Assembly (NCBI GenBank): GCA_029975275.1
Contig: JARKPN010000083.1
Span: forward strand, 19,108-83,107
Reading direction: 5' to 3'
DNA from: Geobacteraceae bacterium
GTDB taxonomy: Bacteria; Desulfobacterota; Desulfuromonadia; Geobacterales; Geobacteraceae
DNA: 64,000 nucleotides
Shown here: piece by piece, positions 8,964 through 17,325 of the stretch
Layout of the letters: each line of letters begins with the position of its first letter
How positions within the stretch are numbered: the stretch's first letter is position 1
Notes under the pieces: generated by a model
Databases searched by the model: none
Told to the model about the DNA's origin: nothing
Seen by the model: the letters and a program-made list of their open reading frames with translations, nothing else
Made by a program: the position numbers and the translations under genes

Positions 8964-10172
8964 TCAATGGCAACAGGGCTTTTGTTTGCTCCATATCAAC
9001 CTATTTTTCATAGCCAGTGCTTTCCTCAACAACAAACCGAATAAATATTCAATTCTTTTAACGTAAGGTAAGGGATCGTCAAGGCTTGAAATGGCAAACA
9101 CTTTTTCTCCTAGATACGGTCGCAGGTATTGTTTCATGGAATATCCCTCTTCTTTGTGGGAAATAAAAAACCTCAGGATGTCTTTGTCGAGGTCTATCCA
9201 ATAGACATTCTCCTTAAAGGAGCCGGCCCTGTTAATCTCTCCGTACATCAGGTGCCGGTACATTATCCAGGGAAAGTTAATGCCGCAGGTGACCGCAAGC
9301 CAGCCGCTCAGATTATTTCTGCAATTGACCTCCATGAGCGTATAGACGCCTTTTCTCGTGTCGTTTTTGAACTCCATGCATGAAAACCCGCTGTAGTTCA
9401 TTTTCCTCAGCAAACGTCGGCCGTTCTCAATGATTTCCGGGACAGCCTCGCTGACCAGCACCCTCGGAGACCCCAGAAACGGCGGCTCCAGACGGACTTT
9501 CCGGGCGGTGAACTCGGCAATCGGGTTGCCGTCGACAAAATACGAGTTGTAATTAACCCCTTGCGTATCGTCTCCGGGGATCAACTCCTGGATCATCACC
9601 GTGAAGCCCAGGGGTTCTATCTGACTGTATCGCGCAAAAAGATCGGCTTCATTTGCAATCCTGAACATCTTGACCTTGAAATGATCAAAAAAAGTGTGTC
9701 CTTTGCACGGCTTAATCAGGCAGGGATAGGTAATCTGATCAAGAACAGCCTTGATTTCGTCCAGCGACGTTACCGTAAAAGTCAACGGAGACGGGATGCC
9801 CCACGAACGTGCGGCTTCGTAGGTGTATTGCTTCTCGATGAGGTTGTGGACGGTTGGCCAGTCCTCGACGGCAACGACGTAATGCTGCTGCAGCAGCTGT
9901 TTGTTTTTCGACAAGACAACAACCGTGTAATCATCCGTGGGAATGAGCAGGCTTCCCCTGAATTCACCGGACAGTTCAAGTAGTCTGGAAATAAAATCGT
10001 TTTCATTCTGCCTCGGGTCAGGAACTTTTATTCTATCTTTCACATACTTTGAAAAGAGTCCCATCTCGTTTTTACTGTAGTGCAGGGCATATACAGGAAC
10101 ATTCATCCTGCCGAGCGCCCTTATTACGGCGAGGCCGACTATGTGGGTATAAATGACCAGGGCGTTTTTCAT
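8964..10172 (-). CDS. ATP-grasp enzyme, carboxylate-amine ligase type (copy 2)
   Basis: A 402-residue ATP-grasp protein of the carbamoyl-phosphate-synthase-like, COG3919-type group. The N-terminal pre-ATP-grasp domain starts MKNALVIYTHIVGLAVIRAL. The middle has LIPTDDYTVVVLSKN and YPCLIKPCKGHTF, the latter giving the ATP-binding Lys. The metal-ligand end of the fold is FSCMEFKNDTRKG and LMEVNCRNN. Relatives join a carboxylate to an amine through an acyl-phosphate. In a polysaccharide operon it could amidate a uronic acid or attach an amino acid. A second, divergent ATP-grasp gene is at 15478-16671. The start is supported by AAGGA, seven bases upstream. Confidence 0.83.
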   Translation of the reverse strand: MKNALVIYTHIVGLAVIRALGRMNVPVYALHYSKNEMGLFSKYVKDRIKVPDPRQNENDFISRLLELSGEFRGSLLIPTDDYTVVVLSKNKQLLQQHYVVAVEDWPTVHNLIEKQYTYEAARSWGIPSPLTFTVTSLDEIKAVLDQITYPCLIKPCKGHTFFDHFKVKMFRIANEADLFARYSQIEPLGFTVMIQELIPGDDTQGVNYNSYFVDGNPIAEFTARKVRLEPPFLGSPRVLVSEAVPEIIENGRRLLRKMNYSGFSCMEFKNDTRKGVYTLMEVNCRNNLSGWLAVTCGINFPWIMYRHLMYGEINRAGSFKENVYWIDLDKDILRFFISHKEEGYSMKQYLRPYLGEKVFAISSLDDPLPYVKRIEYLFGLLLRKALAMKNRLIWSKQKPCCH

Positions 10173-10246
10173 GCCGGATCCTTACGGAGTTCGACTTCCT
10201 GTTGAGATGGACCGTATGGGGCGGACCCCGTTAATGTTTTCCGCAC

Positions 10247-11014
10247 CTACAGAATTACTTTCCTCTGCTTGCCGCTATAGTTTTTGGCAAAACATATTAT
10301 CGGTTCCTGGTGCCATCGCGGCGAAGCCAGATAGAGCAGGTGCAGGGAATTGCGTATCAGGAAGGCAAGGAGCTTCGAGCGGCTTCTTATTTTCTGGAAA
10401 TGGGTGCTTCCTTCCGGCAGGGGGAGGTAAACGGTATCAGCGGCAAAACCGAAATGCGTCATGTAGTCGAGGAGTGTACTGTATGTAAAATACCGGATAT
10501 GGGCATAAAATTCATAACGTGATTTTTCTCCAAAAGGATCGTGGAACGTTTTACCCATAAGGAGCGGAATCATCCAGTAGAGGGCGGCATAATTCGGGAC
10601 TGACAAATACAGGCGGCCATTGTCTTTGAGAATCCTGTAAAGCTCTTCGATGAAATGGTCTATATTGATAAGGTGTTCTATTGTCGCGAGACATATTATG
10701 GCATCGTAGCTGCCGTCCCCGAGCGGTAACGCCTCATTGGTGTCAAGGTCAAATGACGAAAGAGTGACATTCAGTTTTTCAAGCTGTTTCAGGCACGTCT
10801 TGTCAACTTCATTGCAGCTGAGGTTGCACGGGTATGCCTCATGTATTTTTTTTGCAATAATTCCTATTCCGGCTGATATGTCGATTATATTCTGATGGTT
10901 TCGCTGTTCGAATATGCCTGGAAAGATCCTGTGCCGTTCATGAAGCAGTGGATAGTAGTCGACGGATAAACCTTCCAGTCTGCCTGATTCAAGGGACATC
11001 GCGTCCGTTCTCAT
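10247..11014 (-). CDS. class I SAM-dependent methyltransferase
   Basis: A 255-residue methyltransferase. Motif I is IIDISAGIGIIAKKI; motif II has CNEVDK; the post-motif region is YDAIICLATIEHLINIDHFI followed by EELYRILKDNGRLYLSVPN, the standard Methyltransf_11/23 pattern. The start is preceded by AAAGGAG. It is probably a sugar O- or N-methyltransferase acting on the polysaccharide repeat, but the substrate is not visible from sequence. A second, unrelated-looking methyltransferase gene lies immediately upstream. Confidence 0.85.
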   Translation of the reverse strand: MRTDAMSLESGRLEGLSVDYYPLLHERHRIFPGIFEQRNHQNIIDISAGIGIIAKKIHEAYPCNLSCNEVDKTCLKQLEKLNVTLSSFDLDTNEALPLGDGSYDAIICLATIEHLINIDHFIEELYRILKDNGRLYLSVPNYAALYWMIPLLMGKTFHDPFGEKSRYEFYAHIRYFTYSTLLDYMTHFGFAADTVYLPLPEGSTHFQKIRSRSKLLAFLIRNSLHLLYLASPRWHQEPIICFAKNYSGKQRKVIL

Positions 11015-11081
11015 GTGCCGCTCCTTTCAGGTTTGCGGGCTCCGCGCAGTTTTCTCCGGGACACCGGACTCTGCGACATTC

Positions 11082-11930
11082 TCAATATTTTTCCACAACG
11101 ACTGCCCAGCGATTCGAAAAAAGTTTCAACCAGGAGCTCCGCTTTGTCAACCGGTCGAGCTTGGCGCTGAGTTTAACCGAGATTTCGTCTGAAACTATCT
11201 GCCTGTTCCAGAAGGTAAGGGGACCATAACCAAAACCGGTAATTTCCTTTATAATCAGGTTCTGTTTCCTGATTGCGTTGCGTACTTGCCAGATGAAATA
11301 TTTCTTGTCGTATGGATGGGTGCCGCTTATTTCCCCTGAAACGGCATGGGGACCACAGTCATTCCTTTTCGCTGTCCTGGCAAGCATTCTTTGTGCTGCC
11401 CTGCAAAAAAATCGTACATAATAATAAGGGTCCAGCAGGTAGTTAAGTCTCAAAAGGTTTGGCGCGGTGAATACGCAGAAGCCGCCCTTTTTCAGTATTC
11501 GGTCTATCTCCCTGAGAAGGTCGGCATCGTTCATCTGGTATTGAAAGACCCCGATGCAGATGATCGCGTCGAAACTCTCCGCGCTGAACGAAGTGTCGGT
11601 GACATCCCTGAGATACGTTCCCAGAAAAGTATCGCAGGTCGCTTCTTTCAGTGACTCCTCAAGCTTTTCAAGCATGTGCCTGGAACAGTCGAGAGCCGCC
11701 ACGGTGTGACCTTGGTTAAGAAGCGCTTTTGTCAGGATACCGGTGCCGCAACCCATATCCAGAATTTTTATTTTGTTTCCTTTTGCATACTGACTGACGA
11801 GGTCAAGTACGATTTTCTTCCGCTCCGCCATATGCAAAGACAAAAAAGAGGTCCCGTCATACAGGTTATGCCAGTAATCAAGTGTGCTGGTGAAGTAATC
11901 TCTTATTTTTCTCTCGTTGTCACCTGACAT
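11082..11930 (-). CDS. class I SAM-dependent methyltransferase
   Basis: A 282-residue methyltransferase with motif I KILDMGCGTGILTKALLNQG, VAALDCSRHMLEKLEE as the acidic beta2 region, and FDAIICIGVFQYQMNDADLL plus EIDRILKKGGFCVFTAPN as the post-I/II/III block. I chose the ATG at 11930 (MSGDNERK) because the frame further upstream reads antisense to the GC-rich spacer and the FN3 lipoprotein gene. No strong ribosome-binding site is visible before this ATG, so the start is less certain than for its neighbours. A sugar methyltransferase role in the repeat unit is inferred from position. Confidence 0.83.
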   Translation of the reverse strand: MSGDNERKIRDYFTSTLDYWHNLYDGTSFLSLHMAERKKIVLDLVSQYAKGNKIKILDMGCGTGILTKALLNQGHTVAALDCSRHMLEKLEESLKEATCDTFLGTYLRDVTDTSFSAESFDAIICIGVFQYQMNDADLLREIDRILKKGGFCVFTAPNLLRLNYLLDPYYYVRFFCRAAQRMLARTAKRNDCGPHAVSGEISGTHPYDKKYFIWQVRNAIRKQNLIIKEITGFGYGPLTFWNRQIVSDEISVKLSAKLDRLTKRSSWLKLFSNRWAVVVEKY

Positions 11931-12076
11931 AGGAGTGTCAATGCTGTTTCTCTGGTTAGTGGAGCGCTGTTTCGGTAGCCCCGGCCTGTCGTCCGAATCT
12001 CCTGGGCGACGGCCGGAAGGGCCGGTTTGCCCGGCGCCTCCCGGCCGCCCGTTCTTTGGCTTCTGCCCGACGTCCC

Positions 12077-13459
12077 CTACCTCACTGACAAGGAAAGGCC
12101 GTAAATCGGGGATTCCTCCAATGTTGCGGTGAATGTCGCAACAATCAGATCCTTGTTGAATGACAGGGTGCCGTGGAAGGTCGCATCCGCGGCGTTGGTA
12201 ATGGTACCGGCTGCGTCCATGCTCAGGGTCTGACCGGCCGGAAGCACGCTGCTGCCGGTGCTGTCCAGATAGGTCAGGTAAGTGGTGTCGCCCGAGGAAT
12301 TTACGGTCAGGGTACCGTACTGCCACAGCGCGGATTCCCCGTCGAACAGCGACGAGAAGGCGTAGGCCCCGGCAAGGTCACCCATCGTGAACGTGGCGCC
12401 GGATATCTGGATGACTAGCAGCTGGTAGGCAGTATCCTCGGCGTTCCTGGTGGTGCCGATGACCAGTGTTTTGTCAGGGGACATCACACCCCGGAAGAAT
12501 GAATCGCCTGTGCTGGAGACGATTCCATTGGCATTGATACTGAGGGTGCCTGTCAGAGATGGAGGTATCGTCCCGCCACCCGCGGAATCGGCGATGGAAT
12601 CTATGGTAACTTCCCCGGCGGCACCAATGGAGCCTTCGCCGCGCACCCAGCCCACCTCTGAGCCGCTTCCCAGTTGGTGGAACGCAAATGTCTTGTTGGC
12701 GAGGTCGGCATCGGAGAACACGGCCGTTGGATCCGCTTTCCGGAATATGCGTATTTCCTCGATAGTCCCGCGGGTATTCGTGCCGATAATCAGTCGCTTG
12801 TTCGACGACATGACGTTATCGCTATCGTTTCCTGCAAAGTCTCCCCCCTGTGTTACGAGCCCCGCGTCATCAATGGTGAAGCTCAATGCTCCGGGAGGAA
12901 TCTCGGTGGTTCCGTCACTTAGCTCGTAGTAGTTGATAGTGGCGTTCCCCTCGGCATCCAGGGTCACTCTCATCCTCAGCCAGCCCGGATGGAAGGGCGG
13001 GTCGCCGACACCCGTCCAGAATAGGGTAACGTACCAGGACCCTTCGAGGTCAGCTTGCGCATATGTGGCGTGTATGGCGGACACCTTGAGCGACGCCTCG
13101 CTTTCCCTGCCTGCCGAACTGACGGCCGTTACGACGAAATAGTAGGTCGTATTGTCCTCGAGCGTGCCGTCCGGAATGGTGTACGGCGGGCCGTCGACGC
13201 CGGAAATCTTTGTGCCTGTATCCGTTGTAAAGTCCGGATTGGTGGAATAGTAAATATTGTACGAAGCAGCACCGTCCACCGGGTTCCATGTTATGGTCGC
13301 CGGGCTGTTGAAGGTTGCGAGAACCCCGGTGGGAGCGGCCGGTGTCCTGCCGCCCCACCACCACCACGTCTCATCATGGCCGCCGCCACAGCCAGTCAGG
13401 GAAAAAGCAAACAGGGCCAGGAAGCCAATCATACTGAATTTTTTTAGCAGGTCTTTCAT
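12077..13459 (-). CDS. lipoprotein with FN3 domain and three internal repeats
   Basis: A 460-residue predicted lipoprotein. The signal MKDLLKKFSMIGFLALFAF ends in the lipobox LTGC. A low-complexity WWWWGG stretch follows, then a fibronectin type III domain (about residues 38-130) with ITWNPVDGAASYNIYYSTN and TYYFVVTAVS. The rest consists of three homologous modules of about 100 residues, each ending in a version of ANGIVSSTGDSFFRGVMSPD followed by a KTLVIGT-like strand; the others are DDAGLVTQGGDFAGNDSDNV and DAAGTITNAADATFHGTLSF. AAAAGGAGGGACGAC precedes the ATG, fixing the start. Function unknown; a surface lipoprotein binding the exported polymer fits the context. Confidence 0.8.
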   Translation of the reverse strand: MKDLLKKFSMIGFLALFAFSLTGCGGGHDETWWWWGGRTPAAPTGVLATFNSPATITWNPVDGAASYNIYYSTNPDFTTDTGTKISGVDGPPYTIPDGTLEDNTTYYFVVTAVSSAGRESEASLKVSAIHATYAQADLEGSWYVTLFWTGVGDPPFHPGWLRMRVTLDAEGNATINYYELSDGTTEIPPGALSFTIDDAGLVTQGGDFAGNDSDNVMSSNKRLIIGTNTRGTIEEIRIFRKADPTAVFSDADLANKTFAFHQLGSGSEVGWVRGEGSIGAAGEVTIDSIADSAGGGTIPPSLTGTLSINANGIVSSTGDSFFRGVMSPDKTLVIGTTRNAEDTAYQLLVIQISGATFTMGDLAGAYAFSSLFDGESALWQYGTLTVNSSGDTTYLTYLDSTGSSVLPAGQTLSMDAAGTITNAADATFHGTLSFNKDLIVATFTATLEESPIYGLSLSVR

Positions 13460-13542
13460 GTCGTCCCTCCTTTTTTTGTGTTCCTTCCTCAAGCCGTTCA
13501 GAAAGGGTTTGACCAACACAATAAATATGGCTTACCGACGGA

Positions 13543-14649
13543 TCACTTAAAGTAATTTCTTATTTGTGCCGCAACATATTCCAGCTGATGCTCCCCAAGG
13601 TCGGGAGACATCGGCAGGGAAAGTACTTCCTGGGAGCTTTTTTCGGCAACCGGAAAATCGCCGCGTGTAAGCCCCAGTGAGCTGTATGCATCCTGCAGAT
13701 GGATAGGCTGCGGGTAATGAATCAGGCAGGAGATGCCCTTTTCCGCCAGAAAGCACTGCAATGCGTCCCGTTTTTCCGTCCTGACGGCATAGATGTGATA
13801 CACGTGTCGCGCGTAGTCCATTTCCATGGGGAGGGTGATGTCGTTCACCCCCGCCAGCAGCCTGTCATAGAGTAAGGCATTTTCTCTCCTCGCGTCATTC
13901 CAGCTCGACAGGTATTTGAGCTTCACGCTCAACACGGCTGCCTGTATCCCGTCCATGCGGCCGTTCCATCCGATCATTGTATGGTGGTACTTCCTTGTCT
14001 GTCCGTGATCGCGCAGCATCCTGATTTTTTCCGCCAGCCCGGAATCGTTGGTGACCACAGCCCCTGCCTCTCCGTATGCGCCCAGATTCTTGCCGGGATA
14101 GAAGCTGAAGCATCCGGCCGTGCCGATTGAGCCCGCGGGCTTCCCCTTGTAGGTGGCGCCATGGGCCTGGCAGGCGTCTTCGATGACGTGCAGATTGCGG
14201 CGTTTCGCGATTTCCATGATTGGGTCCATATCAGCCGGCTGTCCAAAAAGATGGACCGGGATCACGGCCTTCGTGCGAGGCGTCAGGGCGTTTTCAAGCA
14301 AATCCGGGTTCATGGTGTGCGACTGTTCCTGCACGTCGACGAAAACCGGCCGCGCCCCGCACATGCTGATGGCTTCAGCCGTTGCGATAAAAGAGTTGGG
14401 AACGGTGACGACCTCGTCCCCCGGACCGATACCGAGAGCCAGGAGGGTCATCCACAGGGCCGACGTGCCGCTGCTGACTCCTGCTCCGCAACTGCAACCG
14501 CAGAAATCGGCAAAAGCCTCCTCGAACCGCTCGACAAACGGACCTCCGACGAACGCGGAGCTGTCCAGGACCTCCTGGATGGCCGACGCAATTTCACCCT
14601 TGATGGTTTCGTACTGGGCGTTCAGGTCAAGAAATGGAACCTTGGGCAT
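13543..14649 (-). CDS. DegT/DnrJ/EryC1 family sugar aminotransferase (WbpE-like)
   Basis: A 368-residue PLP-dependent aminotransferase of nucleotide-sugar metabolism. VSSGTSALWMTLLALGIGPG marks the cofactor phosphate site, VIEDACQAHGA gives the PLP-ring Asp (about residue 158), and FSFYPGKNLGAYGEAGA carries the Schiff-base Lys187. The C-terminus has the usual YHIYAVR and LIHYPQPIHLQ segments. With the Gfo/Idh/MocA oxidoreductase (17326-18330) and hexapeptide acetyltransferase (16774-17259) it matches the WbpB/WbpE/WbpD trio that builds UDP-2,3-diacetamido-2,3-dideoxyuronic acid; assignment to C3 amination is inference. AAGGAGCGCAAA precedes the ATG at 14649; a longer frame would enter the decarboxylase gene. 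Confidence 0.88.
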   Translation of the reverse strand: MPKVPFLDLNAQYETIKGEIASAIQEVLDSSAFVGGPFVERFEEAFADFCGCSCGAGVSSGTSALWMTLLALGIGPGDEVVTVPNSFIATAEAISMCGARPVFVDVQEQSHTMNPDLLENALTPRTKAVIPVHLFGQPADMDPIMEIAKRRNLHVIEDACQAHGATYKGKPAGSIGTAGCFSFYPGKNLGAYGEAGAVVTNDSGLAEKIRMLRDHGQTRKYHHTMIGWNGRMDGIQAAVLSVKLKYLSSWNDARRENALLYDRLLAGVNDITLPMEMDYARHVYHIYAVRTEKRDALQCFLAEKGISCLIHYPQPIHLQDAYSSLGLTRGDFPVAEKSSQEVLSLPMSPDLGEHQLEYVAAQIRNYFK

Positions 14650-14659
14650 TTTGCGCTCC

Positions 14660-15475
14660 TTATCTGTCCGCAGCGGAATGAACAATTTGTGCAATGATCG
14701 TTTCTCCGGCAAAAACCTTGTCTCCCACGCCGATTGTCAGCTGCAGTCCTTCCAGTTTCGGCACGACCACATCCACCTGCGACCCGAAGGTTATAAGGGC
14801 GATTTTCTGCCCTGTCTTCAACCGGTCGTCCTTGCGGGTGTAGGTCACGATTCGCCTGACGAGCCGGGATGCTATGTGGATGACGCCGACGCCGTACCGC
14901 GTGTTTTTGACGACCTGGTTGACCCGTTCGTTCTGAGAAAGGGCTTCCGGTTTCTTTAATGACATGAATTTCCCGGGTACATGTTCGCAGAAAGTCATGG
15001 TTCCGTTTATCGGGGACCTCGTGACATGTACATCCAGGAAACTCATTCCTATTCCGACAAGGTAGCCGTTCCGGTTGGGAAGTATGTCGAGGAAAGGCGG
15101 GGCGAGCGTGACGCATTCGTTCCCTTTTGTTGAGTCGGGAACGGTGTTTTCGTCAATGCGTTTTATATACTTAACGAGGCCGTCCGCTGGAGAGACGATC
15201 AGATGCTCACCTTCGGGGGGGATCCTCACCGGGTCCCGATAGAATCTCATCAGGAGGGTAATAGTCGACAGGATCCCCACCAGGGCCATCCCGACAGCAA
15301 CCCTCCAGAAAAGTTCCTCGCCCAACCAGGGTGACAAGACCCTGATGCCGAGGCCGGCCAGCAGGCCTATAACTAATCCCGCGGGTATGACGACCTTCAG
15401 CTCCAGCTCCCACTTGAGCGCGAGCGGTATAATCATTGCCTGACTGATAATTATGCCTAAAGCGATATCGTTCAT
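14660..15475 (-). CDS. psd: phosphatidylserine decarboxylase homologue in a polysaccharide operon
   Basis: A 271-residue PSD-family protein. Three hydrophobic segments (about residues 5-25, 30-50 and 58-82) precede the conserved FYRDP, VSPADGLV and DVHVTRSPINGTM motifs. The self-cleavage site is FGSQVDV, with Gly231-Ser232 expected to yield the pyruvoyl group on the alpha chain. Known members decarboxylate phosphatidylserine to phosphatidylethanolamine at the membrane. Type II bacterial forms have fewer N-terminal membrane segments. No phosphatidylserine synthase gene is adjacent; instead it sits between an ATP-grasp gene (four bases or fewer away) and a sugar aminotransferase, so another seryl or amino-acyl substrate is possible. 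AGGA precedes the ATG. Confidence 0.8.
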   Translation of the reverse strand: MNDIALGIIISQAMIIPLALKWELELKVVIPAGLVIGLLAGLGIRVLSPWLGEELFWRVAVGMALVGILSTITLLMRFYRDPVRIPPEGEHLIVSPADGLVKYIKRIDENTVPDSTKGNECVTLAPPFLDILPNRNGYLVGIGMSFLDVHVTRSPINGTMTFCEHVPGKFMSLKKPEALSQNERVNQVVKNTRYGVGVIHIASRLVRRIVTYTRKDDRLKTGQKIALITFGSQVDVVVPKLEGLQLTIGVGDKVFAGETIIAQIVHSAADR

Positions 15476-15477
15476 GA

Positions 15478-16671
15478 TCACATCCTGCATCCTCTTTTCC
15501 ACCAGATGTACGGAGCCCGGAAAAGCTCGACGATGAAAGGCCATGGGTCAAGCCGAGAAAAAACCGCCAGTTCCTTTTTCCCTTTCAATGTGCGGAGGTA
15601 ATCGCCGAATGACAAACGCTGCTTGACCATTTCTGAAACCGCCGTAGGCACGTCGGTCACCTCGCGGATCCAGGTCACCCCGGTCTCGAATGTCTCCACG
15701 TGGACAGGAGCGCCGTGCATGTCCAGGAACAGCAGTTCGGAGAAATTAACCCCGGCTTTTGCCCCCAGTGTATGCCACGCCCACGTGCGGGGATTTATGT
15801 CTATCAGCTTGAATGTTTCATCGCGCTCATCAAACATGAACTCGACCTCCGACAGACCGTAATAGTCCATCTTTCCCAGTATGCGGGTCGACAGTTCTTC
15901 CAGTTGCGGGATATTGCAGGTCACCACATGCGTACTGGCGCTTCCGAAGTCCATGGGATGCTGCCGCAACCGCACCGCCATGATTCGCGCCTTTACAATG
16001 CCGTTACCGAACAGGGAGCAGAAGGAATAGAGGTTCTTCGGACCGCCTCCGATGATCTCCTGCACCATTATTTCGGATTTGTCGATGATGGTTGCCATGT
16101 GCCGGTAATTGCGAAGCAGTTCGTCGGGATCATTGCACCGGATTGCCTTCAGATGGGTGACCGGGTAAAAATTGGCGGTTATCGAGGGCTTCAGAATAAC
16201 GGGATATTCAACCACCTGTTCAATCAAGTCCGTTTCATCTTCAGGAAAGTAGGTCCTGGGGATGGGAACCCCAATCTCGTGGGCAAGTTTGTAAGTGAAC
16301 TTCTTATCGTACGCCAGCCGGGTAATCTCCCAGGCAGGCGTCGGAACGAGGTAGTGCTCCCCAAGTCTGTCACGGTTTTTCGAGAGGATCTGGACTGCCG
16401 TATCGCTGACGGGAAACAGGACCGTTTTCCCCAGGTTTTCCCTGGTCGCCAGTTGAAGCAGGAAATCTATAAAAGCCTCGCCATTCGCCAGGGGAGGGCA
16501 TTTGAAGCATGCCTTCTGATACTTCGAAAAGCGGGCGATACAGAAACCGGGGTCCACTATGAACACGGGTATGCCGTGAACAGCGAGATTGCGGGCAATC
16601 CCCAGGCCGTGAAAATCTCCCCCTATTATCATGGCACCGTCCTGCCTTGCCTGATCGCTCATGATGTCCAT
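15478..16671 (-). CDS. ATP-grasp enzyme, carboxylate-amine ligase type (copy 1)
   Basis: A 397-residue ATP-grasp protein. The N-terminal domain reads AMIIGGDFHGLGIARNLAVH and then VFIVDPG. The ATP-grasp core has EYPVILKPSI (ATP-binding Lys), IMVQEIIGGG, and the metal-binding end VEFMFDERDETFKLIDINPR followed by TWAWHTLG. It resembles predicted carboxylate-amine ligases that form amides via acyl-phosphates. It is only distantly similar to the copy at 8964-10172, so the two probably have different substrates. Its stop lies two bases upstream of the psd start, suggesting coupled expression. ATG at 16671 is assumed; ATG at 16662 is also possible. Confidence 0.83.
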   Translation of the reverse strand: MDIMSDQARQDGAMIIGGDFHGLGIARNLAVHGIPVFIVDPGFCIARFSKYQKACFKCPPLANGEAFIDFLLQLATRENLGKTVLFPVSDTAVQILSKNRDRLGEHYLVPTPAWEITRLAYDKKFTYKLAHEIGVPIPRTYFPEDETDLIEQVVEYPVILKPSITANFYPVTHLKAIRCNDPDELLRNYRHMATIIDKSEIMVQEIIGGGPKNLYSFCSLFGNGIVKARIMAVRLRQHPMDFGSASTHVVTCNIPQLEELSTRILGKMDYYGLSEVEFMFDERDETFKLIDINPRTWAWHTLGAKAGVNFSELLFLDMHGAPVHVETFETGVTWIREVTDVPTAVSEMVKQRLSFGDYLRTLKGKKELAVFSRLDPWPFIVELFRAPYIWWKRGCRM

Positions 16672-16773
16672 ATGTCCGCCCGCACAGAATTTGTTTTCCG
16701 AGCTAATCTCGCAATACCTATTAAAAGCGATGCTGTTGCTTCACCATGAGTCATCGTGAGACGAGCCACCTGT

Positions 16774-17259
16774 TCAGATGTTCCGCAGGAATCTCGCCGG
16801 ATTGCCGACGACGATCACGTTGGGGGGGACATCTCTGGTAACAACGCTCCCGGCCCCTACAACGGCATTTTCACCGATTACGACATTGCTCAGGATCGTG
16901 GCCCCGGATCCGATGGATGCCCCTTTCCTGACAACGGTCCGCTCAACCTTCCAGTCTTCCTCGGTCTGAAGGCTTCCATCCTGGTTCGTGGCCCTGGGGA
17001 AGGTGTCGTTGATGAAGGTCACCCCGTGCCCGATAAAGACCCCGTCTTCCACATGCACTCCCTCACATATGAAAGTATGGCTGGAAATCTTGCAGTTTTT
17101 CCCGATTGAGGCGTTTTTCTGGATTTCGACGAACGCCCCGATCTTCGTATTGTCGCCGATACTGCATCCATACAGGTTGATGAATTTGGACAGCCTGACG
17201 TTGCTGCCCAACCAGACGTCTTCGGCAATGCATGCATATTCTTTCAAGATACCCCCCAT
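16774..17259 (-). CDS. hexapeptide-repeat N-acetyltransferase (WbpD/WlbB-like)
   Basis: A 161-residue left-handed beta-helix acyltransferase with many [LIV]-G-x4 hexapeptide turns, for example CSIGDNTKIGAFVEI, ASIGKNCKISSHTFI and VVIGENAVVGAGSVVT, ending DVPPNVIVVGNPARFLRNI. A short non-helical loop (ATNQDGSLQTEEDWK) interrupts the helix as in WlbB/WbpD proteins. Those enzymes acetylate the 3-amino group of UDP-2-acetamido-3-amino-glucuronate using acetyl-CoA. The adjacent oxidoreductase and nearby aminotransferase support that role. The ribosome-binding site before ATG 17259 is weak, so an internal start is possible. Confidence 0.87.
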   Translation of the reverse strand: MGGILKEYACIAEDVWLGSNVRLSKFINLYGCSIGDNTKIGAFVEIQKNASIGKNCKISSHTFICEGVHVEDGVFIGHGVTFINDTFPRATNQDGSLQTEEDWKVERTVVRKGASIGSGATILSNVVIGENAVVGAGSVVTRDVPPNVIVVGNPARFLRNI

Positions 17260-17325
17260 TCAATCCGGGCTCAGCTTCCCTTGACGCTTTCACCGGCGGG
17301 TGTGCGCCACATCACGGAATAGCGG

